Below are positions 6,991-13,817 of a stretch of 21,153 nt of DNA, piece by piece (the stretch's first letter is position 1; every line of letters begins with the position of its first letter). Source of the stretch: Planctomycetaceae bacterium (lineage in GTDB: Bacteria; Planctomycetota; Planctomycetia; Pirellulales; Thermoguttaceae). The notes below the pieces were generated by a model. It ran no database searches and had not been told where the DNA came from. It saw only the letters and a program-made list of their open reading frames with translations. The DNA is taken from positions 1 to 21,153 of the forward strand of contig JAITKS010000346.1 in assembly GCA_031278315.1 (NCBI GenBank), read 5' to 3'. The position numbers were made by a program, and so were the translations under genes.

Positions 6991-8358
6991 TCACCCAATA
7001 CTAACAATACAGCTTTCAATTTGACCGTCTCTTAACCTTGTTCTAATTTTTTCTTTTGGTTTAACCTCGTTTATACTGCGAATAGTTTTGCCGCAATCAT
7101 TTTCTGTAATACTGTAACCTCTCGCCAAAGTAGCAAGCGGATTCAAAGCTTCTACAGTTGTGACGATGTTTTGAAAACGCTGCTGCCAAATTTCTACATT
7201 TCTTTCTAACGATTTATTAAGCCTTGCATTTATTTGATTTATCAAGTTTATTCTACATTCAATAATTCTTTGCGGCTTCACAATTGCTGTATGCTTGCCC
7301 AAAAATTCCAGATGATTTTTATACGCTGTAATTTTTCTTTCAATGTTTCGCTCAATAATATTCTTTGCTTGTATCAACTTATCCATTAATTCTGAATCTT
7401 TAACAGCAACCCGTTCAGCAGCTTCACTTGGCGTCAAAGCTTTTATATCAGCTGCTAAATCACACAAAGTAATATCGATTTCATGTCCGATACCTGAAAT
7501 AATCGGTATTTTTGAATTCGCTACAGCCCTTACGACCGATTCTTCATTAAACGTCCACAAGTCTTCTGCGCTGCCTCCTCCTCTTGCAATCACAATACAA
7601 TCAATCTGCTTTATTGCTGCAATTTCATGTATATTTTTTATTGCTTCAATAATTTCCTCCGCCGCCCTATCACCTTGCACCTGAACAGGAACTAATAAAA
7701 CATCAACTAATTCCGTCCTCCTTTTCAAGACTTGTAAAAAATCCCGCACGGCAGCCCCTGTTGCACTCGTAATTAGCGCAACACATTTTATGAACGTAGG
7801 AATTTTTTTCTTTCTTGACAGATCAAAAAGTCCCTGTTTTTCAAGCTTCTCCCTCAATTGCCGAAACGCCAACTCAAGTCCGCCCATTCCTTTCGGCTCA
7901 ACTTTATTCAAAATCAATTGATACTTGCCGCTAGGGGGATAAACCTCGACCCGCCCCCTACACACCAACTCCATCCCCTCCTCGATCTCAAACCGTAACT
8001 TTGAATACGCCGACTTCCAAATAATCGCCGAAATCCCAGACCCCTTGTCCTTCAAAGTAAAATAAACATGCCCCGACTTCGGCCGCGAAAAATTCGATAC
8101 TTCACCAACAACCCACACTTCACTCAAACTCGCCTCAAGAACTCCCTTTATCCGTAACGTTAATTCCGTTACCGTTTCAGGCATCAATGTTACCTCCGCC
8201 GATCCTGCCGCCGTACCCGATTCCAAAATCTTATCTGATAAATCAGTACTCGATTGCAATAACTTGTAATCATCATTGTCATTCTCATTGTCATTGTCAT
8301 TGTCAAAATCAAATAATGACTTCACAGAACCCGAAACTTTTTGCGTAGTTTTAACCAT
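6991..8358 (-). CDS. xseA: Exodeoxyribonuclease VII large subunit
   Basis: XseA pairs with XseB to degrade single-stranded DNA from both ends in the cytoplasm, in repair and recombination. From the ATG at 8358 it is 455 residues. The core starts near residue 62 with an OB-fold (VTELTLRIKGVLEASLSEVW, then GEVSNFSRPKSGHVYFTLKD). The catalytic domain carries RGGGSAEDLW (259-268), GHEIDITLCD (291-300) and TPSEAAE (309-315), followed by a long helical stretch. The first 58 residues are an extension with an Asp/Asn tract. A well-placed GGAGG precedes an internal ATG at 8184, which would give a 397-residue protein matching the usual family start. Planctomycete relatives can also carry extensions, so the start is unresolved. 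No xseB gene is adjacent. Confidence 0.93.
   Translation of the reverse strand: MVKTTQKVSGSVKSLFDFDNDNDNENDNDDYKLLQSSTDLSDKILESGTAAGSAEVTLMPETVTELTLRIKGVLEASLSEVWVVGEVSNFSRPKSGHVYFTLKDKGSGISAIIWKSAYSKLRFEIEEGMELVCRGRVEVYPPSGKYQLILNKVEPKGMGGLELAFRQLREKLEKQGLFDLSRKKKIPTFIKCVALITSATGAAVRDFLQVLKRRTELVDVLLVPVQVQGDRAAEEIIEAIKNIHEIAAIKQIDCIVIARGGGSAEDLWTFNEESVVRAVANSKIPIISGIGHEIDITLCDLAADIKALTPSEAAERVAVKDSELMDKLIQAKNIIERNIERKITAYKNHLEFLGKHTAIVKPQRIIECRINLINQINARLNKSLERNVEIWQQRFQNIVTTVEALNPLATLARGYSITENDCGKTIRSINEVKPKEKIRTRLRDGQIESCIVSIG
8193..8197 (-). promoter_or_regulatory. Strong ribosome-binding site inside the annotated xseA frame
   Basis: On the minus strand GGAGG is followed by an 8-base spacer and ATG at 8184-8182, giving a protein beginning MPETVTELTLRIKGVL. 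This is exactly where the family's OB-fold starts. No Shine-Dalgarno sequence precedes the upstream ATG at 8358. The site favours 8184 as a main or alternative start. Confidence 0.6.
8275..8304 (-). repeat. Hexanucleotide repeat (GACAAT)5 coding DNDNDN
   Basis: Five 6-base units, one with a substitution giving GAGAAT, encode alternating Asp/Asn in the N-terminal extension of XseA (about residues 19-29). If translation starts at 8184 instead, this tract lies in the leader. Copy changes would not shift the frame. Confidence 0.8.
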
Positions 8359-8391
8359 CAATGTTGATTAGTGGTTAGTTGTTAGTTGTTA

Positions 8392-8434
8392 TAGTTCGCA
8401 TGCGGAAATTAGTATCGATTTTAAGTTTGAATCA
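8392..8434 (-). repeat. 43-bp element upstream of xseA, partner of 129-171
   Basis: The complement reads in the same direction as xseA and matches 129-171 at 37 of 43 positions, with the identical core TTCCGCATGCGAACTA. It is followed by several AACTAAC/ACTAACC heptad-like repeats up to the ATG at 8358. It may be a shared regulatory element or a pair of related small mobile repeats. Confidence 0.7.
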
Positions 8435-8491
8435 ATTAATCACTTACACTATTATTCCGGTTGCCCTTTTAGGACTGGTTTGATTTTATGC

Positions 8492-8538
8492 GTGAACAGT
8501 TACCTTTTTCGTTACAAAAAATAAGGTTGAAAATAAAG
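8492..8538 (-). repeat. 3' element shared with 1482-1534
   Basis: GTGAACAGTTAC, then CTTTTTCGTTACAAAAAATA, then GTTGAAAATAAAG, matches the copy at 1482-1534 with a 7-base deletion and a weaker palindrome. It lies 60 bp past the stop codon of the exported Ig-domain protein gene. Confidence 0.55.
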
Positions 8539-8598
8539 GTTAGTTGTAAAATTCATAATCCCAAAAAAGTTGAAAACAAATATTTCTGATTTCTGATT

Positions 8599-11301
8599 TT
8601 ATTTTGGAAAAGGATCAATTATTTCTGGTTCAGTTACGGTCTCGCTTGCTTTTACTTGCGGTAATAACGGCGTCTCTGCTAAAGTTGAATTCGACGTTTG
8701 CGTTTGCCTCGCCGGCGAAACAATACTGCCCCGTCTTTGATAAAAATTCAACGTCTGCTCCGAAGATAATTTTGTTTGCGGCTCTACCTTTCCGGCAGCA
8801 ACATCAGCATTATACGGACTTAATAACTCGGTTCGAATCTGATGAGTTCCGCCTCGTTCCGCTTTTATAACAACTTTCATAGTCAACGTTTGACCTGCAC
8901 TAATAGTCGGAATCAAATCAAACTCTACGACCCCGTTTTCAATTTTACTTTTGTCGCTATTTGTCGAAATTGGTCTCAATCCTTCACTACAATAAACAAA
9001 CAAACCTACATTACTTGCCATCTTCGTTCCTCTGTTCGTCACATTTATCACCCAAACAGTGTCTTGCCCTACTTCAATTGGTCCATTTGGCGATTCAACA
9101 AACATTCTCAAATCAGCAAGCGCCTCCGCCGTAAATACACTCGTACATTGTGCGACCGAATCCTCCTTGTCTTTCAACACGGTGTCGATTTTACATATTC
9201 CCTCACGATTCGGCGTGCAAATAATCGAGGAAGTAAATTCACTGTTTACCGGTAACGAATCAATAGTCCATTTTACATGATTCTGCGGCGTCAATATCCC
9301 CCCGTTTGTACTCGAAATATACTTCGCCCCTATCGGAATCGTAACAGTTAAATCAAGATTCTTTGCGTCCGCACTCCCCGTATTTTTAATTTTTACGATA
9401 AATTCCGCCGGCGACCCTACAAATTGCGTTTCCGCCGTCTCAACAACCATCGTAACCTCAGGACGTAAAATTTTTACCTTTTTCGTTAATTTCGCATTTA
9501 CATCATAAGCGCCCGTTGCCTGTATGTTTATATCAACACTATTTTGCTGCTTCCCAGCCCACACGTCAACCAAAATAGCTTTTTCCTCCCCCGCCTTTAT
9601 CACAGGAAACGTAAGCTCTTTCATCGCCGACCCAGTTTCTAATAATTCCAACTTTACTTTTTCTGCGTCACCGCTGCCGATATTTCGAATCCATAACGTA
9701 AACGTCGTTTCCGTTCCCCACAAAATTTGATCCGGTCCTTGTAACTCCATTTCTAACGTGGCTTCTTCAACCACAATCGTAGTGGTTGTCGAAGGTTTCC
9801 TGAAATCATACAAGATTTTCAAATCAATCGTTTTCCGTTCCTGCGGAATTAACAATAACTCAAGTAACTCCTCACAATTCGGCTCAATTTGCCCGATATT
9901 CCAAATTAGGTCACGCGAATTTGATTTCTTGTTTTCCTTCTTCAACTCCGAAGCGCCCGAACTTAACTCCGATAAACGAAACGTAATCCAATTCGGAATT
10001 TCAATAGTCAACATAACTTGCTCCGCAGTTGCCCCCCCTCTGTTCCTTACACGAATCCTATACTTCGATTCCCGCCCAACAATTACACGCGAATCACCCT
10101 CCGTCTCAACCTCAATCAACGGACTAACCGTAAGCCGCTTCGCATTATTACTATTCGTCATCACGGTACCTCCCGAAACCTGCCTAGATTCAACACCGCC
10201 CTGCGACGACGTAATAACCGGTTGATACGAAGGAACCGCCGGATCATTCCAATTCTTACTACTGGTCGAAGCTACCCCCCCTTGCTCCTTATCATTAGCT
10301 TGATGCAGCCTAGTAGTTTCATAATACGGACGATTCAATAAATTCGCCTGATTTTGCACTTGCCCATTAGAATGCTCATATCCCGCCGAATTACCCCGAT
10401 CAAACGGCGTTGAATTTTGAAGCCGCTGCTCATGCCGTAAGTTTTCACGATAATTTTCACGATAATTCTCATGATAATTCTCACGGTAATTTTCACGAGA
10501 GTTCTCACGGTAATTCGTATAGTCTGACCGCCCCGATCTGTTGGTTTTAGAATTATTACTGTCATATTGCCAATCATCATACGAATTCGGCGATTCCACA
10601 ATCGACCGCTGCATATTACCGCCAATCGAATTAACTAAATACGACTCGTCACTATCATCATAATTCTGATCAAATATTGCATTGCGCATACTATTCAATC
10701 TCTCTAACGACGATTTTTCCGCATTACTGTCAGAATATCCATACACCTCATTAGATTGAGCAACACGCGTAGATGAATTCGACCTCGACAAATTCATACC
10801 GCCCATCGAAGTTCCTATAAGCTGCGATTCTTTAACCATTGGCGCATCCGGCTGTATCTCTTTTAGTTGCACAGTAGTCGGTTTAGGCGGCGTAATCGGC
10901 TGCGGCGGCGCAATCGGTCGGATTTTGTTAATATTGGCGGGCCGCTCAAGATTCTCATTATGTCCCGAATCAGAATTTTCATCTTCTTCATAATCACTGC
11001 CCAAAATTGTTTTGCGAATACGTTCCAGTAAACCGGGCTTCTTAACTTCCTTTTGACCAAGTACATCCAACTCGCCCATAGTTCCCCGCTCAACCGAAAC
11101 ACTAGAAACAGGAACAATAGACGACGCCGACGCCGATGCCGACACTGCCTTATCCTTCGATAATACAGACGCCGAAATAGGAAGCGGTAAAGGCTTCGGG
11201 CGTTGCGCATAAATTAACGGATTCAATATAAAACCGAAAAAAAGCACAAAAATACCCGCAACAAAGTTGACCATAATCAATTTAGTCAGGTAACGTTCCA
11301 T
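8599..11301 (-). CDS. Exported protein with four CARDB/DUF11-like Ig domains
   Basis: This 900-residue protein has an N-terminal signal peptide or anchor (MERYLTKLIM, then a hydrophobic stretch to about residue 32, AQ after it). Residues 33-385 are disordered: Ser/Ala-rich, then a Pro-rich part (129-143), then Asn/Ser/Tyr-rich sequence with a tetrapeptide repeat NYRE (263-290). Residues 389-855 hold four beta-sandwich domains (about 389-500, 513-612, 614-725 and 728-855). Each has the signature 'V-G-x-x-x-x-y-x-[IV]-x-[VI]-x-N-x-G-x-x-x-A-x-x-[VL]', as in CARDB/DUF11 modules. A Pro/Thr-rich tail follows. No enzyme motif is seen. The role is probably structural or adhesive in the periplasm or at the surface. 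This layout is common in planctomycete proteomes. GAGGA precedes the ATG by 9 bases, which supports the start. Confidence 0.88.
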   Translation of the reverse strand: MERYLTKLIMVNFVAGIFVLFFGFILNPLIYAQRPKPLPLPISASVLSKDKAVSASASASSIVPVSSVSVERGTMGELDVLGQKEVKKPGLLERIRKTILGSDYEEDENSDSGHNENLERPANINKIRPIAPPQPITPPKPTTVQLKEIQPDAPMVKESQLIGTSMGGMNLSRSNSSTRVAQSNEVYGYSDSNAEKSSLERLNSMRNAIFDQNYDDSDESYLVNSIGGNMQRSIVESPNSYDDWQYDSNNSKTNRSGRSDYTNYRENSRENYRENYHENYRENYRENLRHEQRLQNSTPFDRGNSAGYEHSNGQVQNQANLLNRPYYETTRLHQANDKEQGGVASTSSKNWNDPAVPSYQPVITSSQGGVESRQVSGGTVMTNSNNAKRLTVSPLIEVETEGDSRVIVGRESKYRIRVRNRGGATAEQVMLTIEIPNWITFRLSELSSGASELKKENKKSNSRDLIWNIGQIEPNCEELLELLLIPQERKTIDLKILYDFRKPSTTTTIVVEEATLEMELQGPDQILWGTETTFTLWIRNIGSGDAEKVKLELLETGSAMKELTFPVIKAGEEKAILVDVWAGKQQNSVDINIQATGAYDVNAKLTKKVKILRPEVTMVVETAETQFVGSPAEFIVKIKNTGSADAKNLDLTVTIPIGAKYISSTNGGILTPQNHVKWTIDSLPVNSEFTSSIICTPNREGICKIDTVLKDKEDSVAQCTSVFTAEALADLRMFVESPNGPIEVGQDTVWVINVTNRGTKMASNVGLFVYCSEGLRPISTNSDKSKIENGVVEFDLIPTISAGQTLTMKVVIKAERGGTHQIRTELLSPYNADVAAGKVEPQTKLSSEQTLNFYQRRGSIVSPARQTQTSNSTLAETPLLPQVKASETVTEPEIIDPFPK
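10432..10515 (-). repeat. 12-bp in-frame tandem repeat coding NYRE x7
   Basis: Seven 12-base units (coding-strand consensus AAT-TAT-CGT-GAA) encode NYRE, NSRE, NYRE, NYHE, NYRE, NYRE and NLRH, residues 263-290 of the Ig-domain protein. Units differ mainly at silent or single positions, so the expansion is fairly recent. Unit gain or loss keeps the frame. Confidence 0.85.
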
Positions 11302-11310
11302 GTCTAATAG

Positions 11311-11315
11311 TCCTC
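11311..11315 (-). promoter_or_regulatory. Ribosome-binding site of the Ig-domain protein gene
   Basis: On the minus strand GTGAGGA ends nine bases before the ATG at 11301. It supports that start codon and shows that this genome uses Shine-Dalgarno sites at some genes. Confidence 0.6.
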
Positions 11316-11480
11316 ACTTTAACTCAATACACTAAATTTAAGGAAACAAAAATAACTAACTCTCATTTCTGAATTCGAAATCACAAATTGCTAGGTTAAA
11401 GTAAATAATGTTACTCAAATTGTCCATCTTTACATTTCCGCACTCCACCCTTAAAATTATCACAACACTCCATAATATCC

Positions 11481-11498
11481 ATTGACCAAAGTGTCAAT
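11481..11498. promoter_or_regulatory. Operator-like inverted repeat ATTGAC-N6-GTCAAT
   Basis: Perfect 6-base arms are separated by CAAAGT, 180 bp upstream of the Ig-domain gene on the minus strand. The spacing suits a dimeric transcription factor. It also contains a TTGACA-like word, but no well-spaced -10 was found. Confidence 0.3.
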
Positions 11499-11918
11499 TT
11501 GATTCTGTAAAATGTTAATTTAGATAAACCCCCTGAATACGGAATAATGACTTGGATAAATAAGTGAAAATACGAAAGCTAATTGTCCGAAATCATAAAA
11601 CGAATATACCAGTTTCAACTGATTATATCGACTTTAATGACAATAGGGATTAGTTGACTTTTCAGATTATTCCGAATTTATTGGAAAAGATTTTTTTTAA
11701 TACCACAATAACTTCAATTTTAAAAATAATTCAACAAATTTTTTTACTTTGCCGCCAAACACTAAAAACAAATTCCAATAAAATAAATACACAGAATCTC
11801 AATAACAGAAAATTATATCCATAAAAATTACCCCCGCGAATATTTCAATAAAATTCTAAACTCACTATTAAATATATGTGTCACACCATGAACACCAACA
11901 ACTCACTCTTTAATTTCC

Positions 11919-11954
11919 GAAATCACTAAAATTACTGAAATCACTAAAATAGCT
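11919..11954. repeat. 18-bp tandem duplication
   Basis: GAAATCACTAAAATTACT is followed directly by GAAATCACTAAAATAGCT, with two mismatches. It is a simple tandem duplication in noncoding DNA, with no known function. Confidence 0.75.
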
Positions 11955-12468
11955 GCTTGCTAACTAATCACTCAATATACTTTTCACCCTGTCAATTGCG
12001 AAACTCATAACACAAATTATAAATTCAATATAAACATAAGTCTCCAAAACTACACTAAATTTTTAACCTTACACTACAACCAATAATAAAATTTTTTCAA
12101 CACTAGGTAATTGTTAGATAGATTATAGCCGTTATAATTAACCCGCTTTTTGCAAAATACTAAATTGTCGATAACAACAAAACAAATACGTTCCTCGTAA
12201 TCATATTTTTCACGTATAGTTGATCAAACTCCAAACAATCTGCCGATACCTGATAAGATATATTACATCGAAATCAATAACTCAAAATAATTGCCCACAC
12301 AAAAATATACCCCGCTCACACACTAAAACTAAACAGAACTAAACAAAATGAAAACAACAATTTTTATCATCCCAAAAAATAAATAAAAAAATCCGGTACT
12401 ATTTTAATAAGTATAATTTTGCCCATATCATTATACTCCACAAACACTTACAAGATATAAAATATAAT

Positions 12469-13569
12469 ATGAAAAAAATAATTGATTTGTTCGGTAATAC
12501 AATTTCTCGAAAAGAATTATTACGCCTATTCCCTAAAACTTATAATCACGACAAATATTGTACAAGCCTCTTTTCAATACTCGAACTATCTTACCGTATT
12601 TTCAAAGTCATCTTACCGAAAGATTTATTAAACGAACTCGATCTTGACCATTTCGAAATAATTGATACAAAATTTATCACGACTCAATTACGAGTTAATC
12701 ATTGTGATATGCTTTACCGTTTTCCCCTCCAAGAAGATCCAAAGTCATGGGTTTATTTTTTGATCGATTTCAAGTCCAATAATGACCCCGACGCAGCAAC
12801 ACAACTCTTTCGCTATGCAACAACCATTTGGATGAAATTATGGGGCGACGAAGGCGAACCTAGAAACTTTCACTTCCCATGCATTCTAGCAATGATATTT
12901 CATTGTGGAAAATCGAAATTTACATCAGCAACCAATGTCGCCAATAGAGTAAATTTGCCCAAGAAATCACAGCTGCGCAAAAATACAATTAACTTCAAAG
13001 TACATAAATATGACGTGAATAGTAAAAGATCAGAATCTGAACTACCTCACGACCCAATAGTCAAAATGATGTTTTCTATCCTGAAAATAGCACGCTATAA
13101 AGATGTGAACAAACACTCATTAACGATATTCAAACAATTCAAAGAACATATCCGTACAGATAAATTATTTGCAGTAGTATGGGACACGAGTTTGTGGTAT
13201 CTTTATACCAGTGCAAAACATTTCACTCGTGAAATGTTTGACCAATTAACAACATTAACCAAAAAATTAGGAGTAAAAGTTATGTCAACATCTGCATTTA
13301 AAACCCACATGAAAGAAGTTAGGATTTTAAGCGAAGCTAGAGGCGAAGCTAAAGGCGAAGCTAAAGGCGAAGCTAGAGGTGAAGCTAGAGGCGAAGCTAA
13401 AGGCATAGCTAGTGCTATAATTCGTCTTTTGAATCGTCGGGTAGGTGAACCGTCGTTGGAATTGCAAGATAAGATTAAGTCAATTCGGTCTATCGATAAA
13501 CTCGACGAACTTTTGGACTTCGCGATAACATGTGTGTCACTTGGCGAATTTGAAACTGCATTTAATTGA
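12469..13569 (+). CDS. Rpn/PD-(D/E)XK-family nuclease with DUF4351-like tail
   Basis: This 366-residue protein resembles the Rpn (recombination-promoting nuclease, 'putative transposase') family, whose members cut DNA with a PD-(D/E)XK fold. Candidate catalytic residues are D80 in HCDMLYR, and D100 and K102 in FLIDFKSN, followed by the family-like QLFRYATTIW (112-121). A tetrapeptide array of six units, SEAR followed by five GEAR/GEAK (288-311), is typical of these proteins. The C-terminus (about 313-366, IIRLLNRRVGEP, then LDELLDFA) resembles DUF4351. It stands alone between a gene-free gap and cheA. No Shine-Dalgarno sequence precedes the ATG. Such genes often spread horizontally, but no terminal repeats or target duplications were seen around this one. 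The biochemical role here is inferred from the family. Confidence 0.82.
   Translation: MKKIIDLFGNTISRKELLRLFPKTYNHDKYCTSLFSILELSYRIFKVILPKDLLNELDLDHFEIIDTKFITTQLRVNHCDMLYRFPLQEDPKSWVYFLIDFKSNNDPDAATQLFRYATTIWMKLWGDEGEPRNFHFPCILAMIFHCGKSKFTSATNVANRVNLPKKSQLRKNTINFKVHKYDVNSKRSESELPHDPIVKMMFSILKIARYKDVNKHSLTIFKQFKEHIRTDKLFAVVWDTSLWYLYTSAKHFTREMFDQLTTLTKKLGVKVMSTSAFKTHMKEVRILSEARGEAKGEAKGEARGEARGEAKGIASAIIRLLNRRVGEPSLELQDKIKSIRSIDKLDELLDFAITCVSLGEFETAFN
13330..13401 (+). repeat. 12-bp in-frame tandem repeat coding GEA[RK] x6
   Basis: Six 12-base units (GGC-GAA-GCT-ARA, the first starting AGC) differ by almost nothing except A/G at the R/K codon. It forms a charged helix before the C-terminal tail. 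Near-identity of units implies recent expansion or frequent slippage. Confidence 0.9.
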
Positions 13570-13803
13570 TGGTCGAAATAGTGAATGTAAGAAATGTAGT
13601 AATATTTTAGTAGAATTTTGTTTTTTTATTAAGCTGCCTGCAATTTAATTTTATGATACATTTTCAAGAAATATATGAACTAATGAAATATGTTGAGAAA
13701 ATGTTTGTTATTAGAAATAAATTTGTAGTTAGTTATTAATTTTTCAACGTGTAATGAATGTCGTAGTGCGATATTTTGTTACCATAAACTTATTGGTTGT
13801 GTT

Positions 13804-13810
13804 AAGGGGA
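13804..13810 (+). promoter_or_regulatory. Ribosome-binding site of cheA
   Basis: AAGGGGA lies seven bases before the ATG at 13818. It is one of the clearest Shine-Dalgarno sites in the window and fixes the cheA start. The 248-bp spacer upstream is G+T-rich, and I see no confident promoter there. Confidence 0.6.
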
Positions 13811-13817
13811 AATTCAA

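Larger units (their letters stand above)
11302..12468. other. 1.17-kb AT-rich, G-poor gap between divergent genes
   Basis: No credible gene is present: stops are dense in all frames, and the few ATG-initiated frames encode about a dozen residues. The + strand is strikingly poor in G; my count for 11881-12120 is C 55 and G 14. It must contain the promoters of the leftward Ig-domain gene and the rightward Rpn-type gene. Visible items are an inverted repeat (11481-11498) and an 18-bp direct repeat (11919-11954). DnaA-box-like words are only weak, with two or more mismatches to TTATCCACA, and they are not clustered. It may be a regulatory region, decayed DNA or an origin-like spacer. Confidence 0.7.

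Noticed and set aside
12349..12387. Short ATG-initiated frame (12 codons) before the Rpn-type gene
   Set aside because: It has no ribosome site, is too short to judge, and is expected by chance in AT-rich DNA.
12896..12912. DnaA box TGTGGAAAA inside the Rpn-type gene
   Set aside because: It is a single one-mismatch match inside coding sequence with no cluster, so it is not listed as an origin element.
12469..13569. A complete insertion sequence encoded by the 'putative transposase' gene
   Set aside because: No terminal inverted repeats, target duplications or DDE motif were seen. The family is nuclease-like, not a classical transposase.
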